In this document: positions 47,930 to 58,501 of the stretch, in pieces
Numbering within the stretch: the stretch's first letter is position 1
How the letters are laid out: every line of letters begins with the position of its first letter
Assembly (NCBI GenBank): GCA_026120035.1
Contig: JALRME010000039.1
Span: 62,001 to 126,000 of the forward strand
Direction: 5' to 3'
From: Coleophoma eucalyptorum
Taxonomy: Eukaryota > Ascomycota > Leotiomycetes > Helotiales > Dermateaceae
DNA: 64,000 nucleotides
The notes under the pieces: generated by a model
The model's database searches: none
Told to the model about the DNA's origin: nothing
What the model saw: the letters and a program-made list of their open reading frames with translations, nothing else
Translations under genes and position numbers: made by a program

Positions 47930-50900
47930 ATGGACTCCCAGAAGCATCGGAAGAGGTCGAAATGGCTATCGAAGGTCTTTGGGAAGGAAGAGAGTTCGCA
48001 ACCAGGTCAAACCTCGAAGCTAGTAGCAGTGAGGCCCAGTTCCAGCCCAGCTTTCCCGCACGGGACGACCCGCCAGGTGAAGGAAGCGACTGCGACGTCC
48101 GAGCCTCCTCCCCCGCCTTACACCAAATCTCATGACAATACTACTCAGAGTGCGACGATAGTCCAGAAAACTGAGACGGCAGATATATCCCAGAGCTTAA
48201 AGCTCAAAGATGGGGCCCACTCAGGCCTGCCTGAGGAGAAGTCTGAGGATCCACAGGCTTCAGATGTGAAGGATGCTTCCCTCTCTGATATCAAGGACTC
48301 TGAGCAGCCTAAACCTGGACGGATGACTGGTTTCCAAGCGCCTGCTAAGAAAAAAGAAGACCCAAAAGCGCCAACTGTTGCAATTCTGTCTGCACCAGCG
48401 GTCGACACTCGCAAGACAGCGAAAGGATCCTCTCGTACTCAAAAGGCAGAATTCAAAGATGAAGAAGCCGTGCCCCGAATTCTTGACCCTAAGGTATCAA
48501 TGTACAGTGCTGGGCTTTGGGAGAAGACGTATACGCTAATGTCTAACGATGAGAAGCACAAGGAGCTTTTCATTCAGTACGAAGCTATCTTAGACGAAAA
48601 CTCTCCCAGCAAAGCAAAGAATGCAAGCTTCCCTCAGAGAATGGAAGCAAATGTACAGAAACAGATTGGTGTCATGAAACAAAAGCAATGGGTCCTGCAA
48701 TGGGATAAGAAAAACATTGTCATCCGCGACCAAGCAGAGAGAATTGTGAAGTTCGTGCAAACTTTCTCGGCTTTGGGGGGTGCAATTGCGCAGATTGATC
48801 CTATTCAGTTAGTATATTATCCCCTTGATTTGCGAATTCAAGAGCCGAGCTCTTGCAACATGTCTTGATAGCTCGGCTCCTTGGCCTTTGAATTCCCAGT
48901 CGAGAATATATACTAATAAGCGGACAGCGTTGGGATCCCTTGGGCGGGAGTTTGTGCAATTCTTACGCTCATTCTAAATGACTCGACGCAGCATCAGGAT
49001 GTCCTTAATGGGGTTGAGGATATCTCTACTGTTGTTGGGAAGTACATTGCCATTGAGGATGTTTATGTGCAGAGCTGTGAAGTAAGTCCTGGCTCGGAGA
49101 GTAATGTCGCCTTTGAGAGGTGCATTACCAATTTATATTCGAGTGTGCTACTCTTCCAGGTCAAAGCTGCTCTCCATTTTCACAGGCCAACGGTGGCGAG
49201 AACGGTATCGAACATTGTCAAATCCGTCGATTGGACGGAGCTATTCTCGAAAATAAAGAAATGCGACGCAGAATGTCTAGCCATGGCGTCAATGGCAGGA
49301 ACGTCGAATATGACAAGCGGAATCAGCTCTATCAACGAGAATATCTTGGACATCCAGCAGAAATGGAAAGAGATCGAGGACATTGGTGCGATCGTCAAGA
49401 AGCTTGAAGCTGGCTGGGAGAAGAAACAGAAAGACATCAAAGCCATGATCGAATGGATATCAGAGGTTCAAGTTGGGATAGAGCATGAGCGAGCACGAGC
49501 CAGTCTGGGAGAAAGATATTGGAATTCAGGCCAGTGGTTCTTGCATGGCTCGGATTTTAGGAGCTGGATAGCTTCGGTTCATGGGAGCTTCTGGTTGCAA
49601 GGCTCTGTTGGAACTGGCAAAACGAGTCTTGCTTCTGTGGTCATCAATGAGTTGATTAAGTCGGGTGAGAATCCAAGCGTTGGGTTCTTCTATTGCCGCG
49701 CAACGGGAGAAGTGCCGAATAATCCAACAGCCATCTTCCGAAGTCTTGTGGCTCAATTGGCTTCCACTATTGATGGCGATGATGTGTATCCTGTCATCAG
49801 AGACTGGTATCAGAGAGAAGCCAAGCACTATGTCACTGGCAGTCGGCTCACTATCAGCCAGTGTGAGGATTTATTGGTAAAATTAATGACACTACGAGGG
49901 AAGACCCTCATTGTAATTGACGGAATTGATGAATGCAGCGCTCCTATGGAGCTGCTGAAATCTCTCCATGACGTTTGGAAGAATTTTCCCAAACTCAAAG
50001 TCTTCTTGACAAGTCGACTAGACGTTGAAGTATCAAGTGTCTTCCGTGGAATACTAACAGTGCAAAGCGAGGTCTCCAAAACATCAGAGGATATCAGGGA
50101 GTACATCACCCAAGAGCTAAATCGAAAGGACAGACGAAACAAGAAAGTTATCACAAACGAGCTGGCTGAGCGTATGATCAACATCTTGGCCAAGAGAGCT
50201 CAGGGAATGTTCCGTTGGGTCGAACTCCAACTCGACCTTCTAGTCAACTCAGAACGGCGTATCAAATACCGCAAAGACTTCGAAGAGCTCCTCAATCAAC
50301 TCGAGCATGGCTCCGGCCAAGAAGTCCTCGATTCCCTCCGAGAAACCTACGATCTTATCTACGCCCGCAACACCCAAGGACCACACAGTCGCCGCGTCGC
50401 AGAAAAAGCGCTCAAGTGGGTTCTATGTGCTGCTCGACCTCTTAAGATCTGGGAATTGGGTGCTGCGGTCTGTGTTGACGGGGAGGATAAAGTCAAGACG
50501 GATTTGATTGTCGGTATTTGTAGTAATTTCTTCACCGTTGATCCGAGAGGCTTTGTGCAGCTTGCGCATTTGTCGGTGAGGGAGTATTTAGAGGCTAAGG
50601 AGGTGGATGGGAAGTTGATTTACTCACCGGAGGAGACGCATGCTGCTGCCGCCTATACTTGCTTGCTGTATTTCAAGAACATGGCGAAGCTTATGGCAGA
50701 GCAGAGAGAGTATGATGTTGATGTTGAAGAAGTAGAAGCGAGTGATGAGGATGAGGACGAGGAATTCGATGTGGACGATGATACTGGAAAAGAAGAAGCA
50801 AGTGATGTTGATGTCGAGGAAGTAGAAGCGAGTGATGAGGATGAGGGCGAGGAGCCCGATGTGGACGATCCAACAGCGAGAAATAATATGAGAGAAAAGG

Positions 50901-52015
50901 ATACGGGAGAAAGAAATTTGTTTCAGGAAGAAGCAGATCGCGCATACCGCGAAATCGTGGGGGCTCGGAAAGTCGCCTCTTCCATACTCAGAAACGAAGA
51001 GGATGCGAATGCTAAGACAAGTCGGAGTCCGTACGGCGCTCCCAACGCCGATTACTTTGGCCTCGCAGACGAATACCGGATAGCCGACTCAGCACCCAAA
51101 CTAGAGCCTAGAGAAGCCATCAAGCGGTTCCAACGCTATGCCTCCATATATTGGGCGACGCACTGCGAAGCCGCGAAGAAATTCCGCACTGATGAGTCTA
51201 GCACCCTCAATGAGCTGTTCTGTGAATTTTTAGAAGATGATGGGGAGAACCCTGCGTTTCAGCAGTGGACGACCGCACTGTTTAACGAGTCAAAATTGGC
51301 GAGCTTGCCGACCATTGATCCTGCCCCCATGATTTTCATACCGACGACTGCCCATTATCAGCATATTCTTGACGCGGAGCCTATGTATAATCGTTGGGCG
51401 GAGATCATTGCGCATGTTGGGGGGTTGCAGCCCTTGAAACCGAGCGTTTCACTGATAGCCTGCTCCTATGGTTTCATTGATGTCCTACAGGAGATCTCGG
51501 AAGATGGCTCGGCGCTGGTAACTTGCAATCACCAAGGTATCCCAGGAATCGTGCTCGCTACACGGAATTTATTTAATGAGGTCCTTGATCTCCCGATTCC
51601 CCTGGATTTGGATCTTGATATTCCAGACAAAGACGGCCGTACTCCGCTCCACCATGCAGCTTTCAATGGCTCACTGGAGCTAGCGCGGATACTGCTCGGC
51701 TACCCTTGTAAGGCTAGCCGTCGACCAAGCAAGAAGGCGCGCCAGCTGCGAGCGGACGTGAATGCGAAAGATTTATGCCAGCGTACACCTCTGCACGTAG
51801 CAGCAGAGTATGGACAGCTCGAGGTGCTAAAATTGCTGCTACAAGAAGAAAAGGTGGATGTCCATGTAAGAAACGACTACGGCTATACAGCCTTGGGTAT
51901 GTGCGCCACTAAGCCAGAACTGGCAGGCTTCTTGAGAGCGGATACGAGATATAAGGTCGAGGATGAGTTTGAATGGGACGGGGTAGGGTTGCCTCATAAG
52001 GAAGACAGGGAGTAG
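47930..52015 (+). CDS. NWD/NACHT-ankyrin NOD-like receptor (NLR)
   Basis: Fungal STAND ATPase, the class used in non-self recognition and programmed cell death. Two exons (47930-48807, 48928-52015) give 1321 aa. A basic, disordered N-terminus (MDSQKHRKRSKWLSKVFGKE) leads to an NWD-NACHT N-terminal domain (about 195-480: LWEKTYTLMSNDEKHKELFI, LYSSVLLFQVKAALHFHRP). The NACHT domain follows: Walker A GSVGTGKTS (about 518), Walker B TLIVIDGIDEC (about 617), LKVFLTSRLD. Then a winged-helix-like part (ALKWVLCAARPLKIWELGAA, LAHLSVREYL), a duplicated acidic linker (888-940) and ankyrin repeats (DGRTPLHHAAFNGSLELARI, CQRTPLHVAAEYGQLEVLKL). No HET, patatin or purine-phosphorylase effector is seen. The stop is followed by 67 more open codons. 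It lies between transposon-like repeats. Confidence 0.88.
50714..50872 (+). repeat. 90-bp in-frame acidic duplication within the NLR
   Basis: Two copies start at 50714 and 50804, a 90-base (30-codon) period. Each encodes DVDVEEVEASDEDE followed by more acidic residues and DVDD. The second copy is shorter and slightly diverged. It forms a flexible acidic linker between the NACHT-associated region and the ankyrin part. Confidence 0.85.
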
Positions 52016-52219
52016 GGGGAGAATAACCTGGGCGAGAGCAATCGAGATGGCTATCCTGCGTCCGAGAAGGAAACCAAGACCAAGAGCAGTGGACGGGGTG
52101 CTATCGCTGCTGGAATCGCAGGCACAAGTGCTGCAGCTGCCAGCAAGACTTCCGAGAAGCCGGAGAACAAAGAGAATGAAAAACCAGGGGAAGATATTTA
52201 TGAATACAAAAGGCTGTAG
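52016..52219 (+). other. Open 67-codon extension after the NLR stop
   Basis: The NLR frame stays open from the base after its TAG (52013-52015) to a second TAG at 52217-52219. The encoded stretch (NLGESNRDGYPASEKETKTK, SSGRGAIAAGIAGTSAAAAS, EKPENKENEKPGEDIYEY) has coding-like composition. The first stop may be a recent CAG-to-TAG or GAG-to-TAG change, or the segment may be an ordinary 3' UTR that happens to be open. Confidence 0.45.
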
Positions 52220-52369
52220 TACCTCTGAAAGAAGAGATTGTTATGGAAGGAGACCAAGGACTTGGTGGGGATAGGATAGTGAGTCCTGTGATCAGGTTGA
52301 CGAATCATGTGTAACGTGTTGATTTGTCAGGGAGTGGGCAAGGAGGAATGAGAGTCAAGTAATTTGGAA

Positions 52370-52641
52370 GAATGGAGAACCTGCCCTACTTAGTTGGATT
52401 ATCCAGTATCAAGTCGCGTGACCCCATGTCCAACATAAGGGAGTATGAACAGGGTCGGAGGGGTTTCGGACCCAGGAAGCATATAAGAGGGACAGGACAT
52501 AGAAAATGGTTCCTTTCTTCTCTTTTCCTTCTTATCTTTTTCGTGTCCTTCGTACGAGACCTATAGGGTTCGGGTCAATATAAGGTTTTTGTGCTCCCAA
52601 ATACCTCTATCCTGCCTTTGATTAAACCTGTGTCCCTTACA
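52370..52641 (+). mobile_element. Solo-LTR-like copy B
   Basis: Same orientation as copy A and less AT-shifted. Ends TGTGTCCCTTACA. The 5' end is blurred (GGAGAACCTGCCC at about 52374 corresponds to AGAACCTGACC in copy A). It abuts an inverted LTR fragment with no spacer. Confidence 0.7.
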
Positions 52642-52717
52642 CATACTCGCTTATGTTGGTCATTGGGCCACGTGACTCGATACTAGATAATCCAACTAAG
52701 TAGGCTAGGTTCTTACA
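52642..52717 (-). mobile_element. Inverted fragment of the same LTR (copy C)
   Basis: Reverse-complemented, it reads TGTAAGAACCTAGCCTACTT and continues as the first 76 bases of the LTR, ending at a CATAAGCGAGTATG block. It directly follows copy B head-to-tail in opposite orientation, making a partial palindrome with the start of copy B. Confidence 0.7.
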
Positions 52718-53539
52718 CTTTATTTTATTTGAACCCTTATATACTAGACTGATTCTAAGACAAGTTATCCGTTATTATCAAGATACCGGCTTTTACAGAG
52801 TTGAAGAGCAGTAAGATATTATAAATAAATATTTACTAGGATAGGACGGTTATAATATAAGATTATCTGTTGAAAGAAAGGGGTCATGTGATCACGCGAC
52901 AGGCACCTACATGTAAATAGACCTCCAGGCAGACCTTCATTTTCTTTCTATAATGTCAATGATACCTTCAATCCACCCTCTCTATTGACCTTGCATCGTT
53001 GCTCGCAACATTATCTATAGTCGCTAAAAGAAGGACTAAATTATTACTAAGATGTGACGTACCAGGGTTACTATATTATCTCTAGCTGCTTTTGGCCTTC
53101 ATGCCTAAGGCTTGTAAATAAACTTACAGCGTAAATTATGGGCCGTGTAGAGTCGTTTTCCTCTAGCTCAAATACCGTTAGTTAAGCCACTGCGAAGTAC
53201 GATCTACGTGGTGATCTTACATGAATCTGTACGCCATAGCCCGCATAAGGCTAAAGACGATTTCCCGTGCTATAGCAAGGTCCCAGAGTACGGATACGAC
53301 TCCTTTATATATATTAGAAAGACAAAGAGATTAGTGGTAGAGCTATAATACAGGAACTCCATTTCGCTGTAAAAAGAGACTCTTTACAAACTATACGCGA
53401 GAGCGACGATATAAATATAATTTTTGAATAAGAGGGCTTTAGGGTATCTGGGAGTGGCCGTAGAGTATGAATGATATTATCATAGGATATATTAAGGTGT
53501 GCACAGATTTGGAGATGCTTCAAGCCAAAGTACCTATCA
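52718..53539. other. AT-rich decayed sequence at the right end of the element
   Basis: About 820 bases, rich in TA and with many stops in all frames. The longest frame is a 97-codon minus-strand ORF (53314-53607) running out through the terminal repeat; it shows no clear transposase motif. Consistent with mutated transposon DNA. Confidence 0.4.
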
Positions 53540-53583
53540 TTCTTTTCGACACACCGGTTTTTTCGGCACGCAGGGATGGACGT
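53540..53583 (-). repeat. Right terminal inverted repeat
   Basis: On the minus strand it begins ACGTCCATCCCTGCGTGCCG and continues through AAAAAACCGGTGTG. Outer dinucleotide is TA (53584-53585). Pairs with 46504-46545. Confidence 0.7.
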
Positions 53584-53748
53584 TAGGGTAATCGACTCTG
53601 ATTTCACTCTCTTCGGTCTAACTTAACTTGTCTCCTCGTGCTTACCTAATTTCAGGCAGCTCGTCCACGTTTATCACCAGCCCGCGCTATAAAGTATAAT
53701 TTAACCACTACCATTTCGCCTATCTTCTGATTCCTGGTGCCAAGCACC

Positions 53749-56046
53749 ATGGACTCAAATGCATCGCAGTTCCAGAGGGAAAGCACATCGTCTTCCAAAG
53801 ATAATCCCGAATCATCACCAAATCCTGCACCAAAACCTCTGAGCTGTAAAAGATGTCGCCAGAGAAAGATCAAGTGCGATCGAGGAGCTCCTTGTGCATC
53901 ATGTCGTCGTTTCGGAATGGAATGCGCTTATCCGTCTCGCGTTCGAACTCGACGAGATCCACGCAAGCATGAAGAACTACTAGATCGAATAGCTCGACTG
54001 GAGAACCTCGTCACTCAGACAGCTGAGAATCGGATCGTGGAATCCTCTATGCAAATGCCTGCGCAGGAAATCCCAATCCAACTAAATCCAGCTTCCTCGT
54101 ACCACACTCATTCTGGTGAGAAAGAAGGGATCTGGGTAACGGAAAGTGACCGGCCTCTCAACTATGCAAAGCCTGGTCCTCATAAATCCAATGAAATCCA
54201 TCAGGCTAGCAATCACTTTTGGTCGAGCCTGACATCGGAAGTTGATGGCCTGAAGCAACTGTTAGACGAACCTTCCGAGGACGAGGAAGAAGAAGACAGC
54301 CCCAAAGTAACACCACCCGCCCAGCAACGGCCACAACCCATGACAACCGTTCTTTTCAATGAACCTCCCGATTTAGTAGATTTGAGAGCCTTCCATCCAT
54401 CTGTTGCTCACGTTAGTACATTATGCGACGTCTACTTCTTTCGAGTAGACCCAATCTGCAAAATATTGCACAAGCCTACGATCAGATCTATTATTCTTGC
54501 TCGAGCCCATGATATCGATACCCTTGCCCAAGAACGGAGTCTTGAAGCCCTCATGTTTGCAGTATACTTCGTAGCAGTTTGCAGCTTGTCTAATCAGGAA
54601 TGTATCAAGTACTTTGGACAGTCCAAAGACGTTCTAAGTGAGCGGTACAGAGTCGCGTCAAGTACGGCACTTAACAATGCCAACTTCCTTGATGATGTAG
54701 ATTTTGTATCACTACAAGCATTAGTCATATTTTTGGTGCGTATTCTCAGCCTGCTAACCAACAAAACACCACTGATTTGTTTGTAGCTTTGTTTCCGCCA
54801 TGGAAGTGGAAGTCGAAAAGCATGGACTTTATTGAGCGTTGCAGTACGGATTGCTCAAGCTCTTGGATTACATCGAGAAAGCTCAGGTTCTGTTTTCACA
54901 CCATTTGAGACTGAAATGCGCCGCCGCTTGTGGTGGCAACTCTGCATACATGATATCTGGCAATCGGAGGATCGGGCATTTGATCCGATTATCACTGAAA
55001 TTAACTTCACCACTTTACGTCCCGCAAATATCAACGATGAAGATTTGGATCCTAGCGACCTTCGCCCGGTAGTGAGCAGAGAAGGTCCGACGATCATGGC
55101 GTTTAGTCTTATTGCATTCGAGGCATATACACTGTATAGCAAATTACACTTCGCTCCGTCGGTGGATCCAGAGCTCAAGATGATCAAGAATGAAGCAAAT
55201 TCATGGAAGCAAAAGGAGGCTCTCGCAAAGGAATTCTGTGATAACCTAGAGGAGAGAGTGATAAAATACTGCGACACAAGCGATCCTTACTTTTGGATGT
55301 GTTCGACGCTTGCAAAGACCATACAGCTCAAAGTCTTCATCGTTCTTCATTTTCCCATGCGAAGCTCGGATATGTCTACGGCGCCACTAGTTAGCAAGGA
55401 TCTAGTGCTAAGTAACTGCGTCAGGTTCCTCAAGCTTCTTGAAGATCTTACGACTAATCAAAAAACTGTTCCCTGGCAGTGGATGGTGGGCACGTGGAAA
55501 CAATGGCACCCGCTGGCCGTCACCCTAGCAGAGCTGTGCACTTACAGGCAAGGACCTCTTGCGGAGCTAGGTTGGGAGATTGTCAATATCATATACGAAA
55601 AATACGAAGAAAGAGTCTCTGATGCTAAAGGCAGCAGATTATGGCGCCCAATCAAGAAGTTGTATCAGACGGCAAAAAGGAATAGAGAAATGGCAATTTT
55701 CGGAAGCTTGCAGTCTCAGGGCCAGCAAATCTCAACCACCAACTCTCAAGATGACATCCAAGGGTACACTGCAAATCTTCAAATTACAGACAACTCCATC
55801 TTACAACCAAGAAATATGCTAGCATACGATCCTTCCGGTGTGCCATTAAACTTTGGTTATGGTCAACGATTTTCCCCAAATATTTCATTGAGTCAATTCA
55901 ATGACCCCATTTTCCCTATGGATACAACAACACTCGATACAAGATCAATGGAACCAATTGATTGGGCGGCGTGGAATCAGTTCCTTGCTGATACCTTAGA
56001 TGCGGATGGAACCTTATATAACAACCCGAGCTCCATGAATGGTTAA
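53749..56046 (+). CDS. Zn(II)2Cys6 transcription factor with fungal_trans domain
   Basis: Two exons (53749-54735, 54787-56046) give 748 aa. The zinc cluster is at about 33-61 (CKRCRQRKIKCDRGAPCASC, then RRFGMECAYP), followed by a basic linker and a short coiled-coil (HEELLDRIARLENLVTQ). An acidic stretch (SEDEEEEDSP) precedes the fungal_trans regulatory domain (FHPSVAHVSTLCDVYFFRVD, RKAWTLLSVAVRIAQALGLH, FETEMRRRLWWQLCIHDIW). The region after it is Ser/Gln-rich and probably activating. The intron is placed where IFL joins LCFRHGSGSRKAW. A GTG codon at 53737 extends the frame but the ATG at 53749 is the natural start. Targets are unknown; the nearest genes are the NLR and SER1. Confidence 0.9.
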
Positions 56047-57056
56047 CCTGGCGTCTTGTAAAGCAATACCGAATCATGCGAATTATGAGTAGCATCTTGA
56101 AGTATAGAGATGCGCTGTAATAATGAAGGGCAAAGACTGCCTATTACGATCTCACTGTCATTCTTACTGTCAATCCCTGGGCTGAATTCTTAAGATAAAC
56201 ACAATTCAAACTTACCTGTAAGTCTAATGGGATTTGTTCAGCCTATTTCAACGAGTCTGCGGTCACGAGCAAATCGGAAATTGCCAGTTCTCTCATTTGA
56301 ATACTTTCATAGAGCAGGTCTTTAAGGAACTTTGAGATCTCGGGAGTCTCCTAGTGACTTTTGTTCGCACGAATTCAAAGGGAAAGAAGTTGCGAAGCTG
56401 GCAAAAAGGACGTTGGCATGGGCCAAAATGCAACGTTGGCGAACTGCCTTTGAATGCAGCAAATGAAGGAGGTGGGGTATACTTCCAATAAAACCTCCGA
56501 CAAAACCATTAAGTATTTGTTTGGGTTTAATGCTTGAGTAGACCCTGGGTGGTTATCACTCTCATCAGTTTATTAGCTTGGGGATGGTGAAGAAGTCGGT
56601 GATTGGCCATGTAAGCCCTGCAAATCCCGATGACGCTAAACAGCCCACCTCAGTTTAAAATCCGGGGTAGAGTATTTTGGCTTGACTCATCAACACCATC
56701 ACCACTTCACAGCTTCCACTCATCACCACGCACACCTCCATTCGCGACCCAATTGATCCAGCGCAGTGGTTGTATAACGTACGTGTTCTGCCCCCTGCCC
56801 TACCTTTTGAGAATCTCTGGAGAGGAATTGCCGGTCCGAATTACCCCTCCGCGAGCGGAGCAAATATTTTCTGTTATGGAGTGCATGCTAACACTATGTG
56901 TCATAGGTTCGAACCACTTAACACACTTGATACATATCTACAGTTCCCAAACCAATCTCGCCATATCATCGCGAAGCAAAGAGCCCACGTCACCTATACG
57001 ACGACATACAGTCGAACTGGTCTTACACACCTCTCGTACGCCTTATTCCTGCCACA
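56047..57056. promoter_or_regulatory. Spacer upstream of the phosphoserine aminotransferase gene
   Basis: About 1 kb. The second half is CT/CA-rich with an ORF (56630-57205) that overlaps the SER1 start in another frame, best read as 5' leader with upstream ATGs. A TAGGTTCGAACCA palindromic string near 56905 is not part of a tRNA. Confidence 0.4.
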
Positions 57057-58501
57057 ATGACACAACGCGAAGAGATCACTTATTTTGGTGCTGGGCCAGC
57101 ACTACTCCCAACCCCTGTTCTGCAAACGGCTGCGCAGGCTCTGGTGAACTACAATGGTACCGGACTTGGGCTCGCCGAGCACTCTCACAGATCCAAAATT
57201 GCTGAAGATGTGCTCAATAACGCAAAGGCGGATCTAGCTACCTACCTGGATATCCCAGATGATTACGAAGTCCTTTTCATGCAGGGAGGTGGCTCTGGAG
57301 AGTTTTCTGCGACTGTGTATAATATGGTTGGCATCTGGGTCGAAAAACGAAAACAGAAGATTTTGAAGGAGTTGGGTATAGCCGATGGCAAAGACATTGA
57401 TGAAGATGTCATCGTAACTGAGTTGCGAAAGGCAGTAGAGGAGGAATTGAAGATCGACTACCTTGTCACCGGATCCTGGTCTCTGAAGGCCAGCCAGGAA
57501 GCTGCAAGGTTACTGGGCTCGGAATACGTCAACGTTGCTGCCGATGGCAGAAAGGTCAACGATGGAAAATTTGGCAAGATTCCTGAGGAGAAGTCCTGGA
57601 ATCTGTCCAAGAACCCAGCAATGGTCTACTACTGTGATAATGAAACTGTGGACGGTGTCGAGTTCCCAGGATTCCCTGAGGTCTTGAAATCAAATGGACA
57701 AGGTGAGGAGCCAATTGTTGTTGCGGACATGTCTTCCAACATTCTCTCTCGTCGCATCCCAGTGAAGAACTTCTCGATCATCTTTTTTGGTGCTCAGAAG
57801 AATCTTGGATGCACCGGTGTCACAGTTGTTATCATTAAGAAGAGCCTACTTCCACCTACGATTGCAACACCATCTCCATCGTTGATGAGAAAACTTGGTC
57901 TTCCAATTGGCCCTATAGTTCTCTCTTACGAGACCATCGCAAAAAACAACAGTCTGTACAACACTTTGAGCATCTTTGAGTAAGTCAAGAAAGTCATTAT
58001 TAAAGCAGAGAAGCTGATTGTTTCATAGTGTTTATATCGCTGGCCAGGTTCTGAAGAGCCTTCTCAAAACTTTCAGCGACAAAGTTGATGGACAGCAAGC
58101 TGTTGCAGAGAAGAAAGCCAGTCTCATTTATGCTGCACTCGATGCACACTCCAGTGTTTACAAGGTAACATCAGATTAAGCGCCCTCCGCGTCACAAACT
58201 AATTTATTTTAGATCGTCCCAGATAAGAGTGTTCGCTCAAAAATGAACATCTGTTTCCGTGTGACAAAGGTCCGTACTGTTTCCAGTATTAATATGCGTA
58301 CATGCTAATCCCATACAACAGTCCGAAGATACTGCTGATTCAGAAAAGCAATTCATTGCTGGCGCTGAAAAGATCGGCCTTACAGGTCTTAAGGGCCATC
58401 GTAGTGTCGGCGGCATTCGTGCAAGCAATTACAATTCTATTTCCTTGGAAGGAGCTGAAAAGCTTGCTGCTTACATTAACTCTTTTGCGGAAAGCAAGTA
58501 G
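57057..58501 (+). CDS. SER1: Phosphoserine aminotransferase
   Basis: PLP enzyme converting 3-phosphohydroxypyruvate and glutamate to phosphoserine and 2-oxoglutarate in serine biosynthesis. Four exons: 57057-57979, 58029-58164, 58213-58269, 58322-58501; 431 aa. Motifs: YFGAGPALLPTPVLQTAA, SHRSKIAEDVLNNAKADL, VLFMQGGGSGEFSATVYN and VVADMSSNILSRRIPV. The PLP lysine lies in IIFFGAQKNLGCTGVTVVII. The C-terminal exons give KMNICFRVTK, then IGLTGLKGHRSVGGIRASNY, the substrate-binding tail. The family is shorter in bacteria because fungal enzymes carry an insert (QKILKELGIADGKDIDEDV). Strong assignment. Confidence 0.95.

Larger units (their letters stand above)
46504..53583. mobile_element. Putative 7.08-kb composite element with Tc1/mariner-like ends carrying an NLR gene
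   Basis: Imperfect terminal inverted repeats of about 40 bp (46504-46545 and 53540-53583) face inward, and TA flanks both outer ends (46502-46503, 53584-53585), as expected of Tc1/mariner/Fot1-type target duplication. Inside lie two direct solo-LTR-like copies, an inverted LTR fragment, AT-rich filler and one intact-looking NLR gene. No transposase is visible; only a weak minus-strand ORF (53314-53607) sits at the right end. Alternative: two independent short-element insertions in opposite orientation on either side of the gene. Confidence 0.45.

Noticed and set aside
50691..50945. Antisense His/Pro-rich ORF in the NLR
   Set aside because: Mirror of the acidic GAT/GAG repeat on the other strand.
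51980..52015. 33-nt intron that would bypass the NLR stop
   Set aside because: Too short for a fungal spliceosomal intron and without a branch site.
53314..53607. Transposase remnant at the right end of the putative element
   Set aside because: The ORF has no DDE or helix-turn-helix pattern that I can support.
56630..57205. 191-codon ORF overlapping the SER1 start
   Set aside because: Runs into a certain gene in another frame; its part before 57057 is CT/CA-rich leader.
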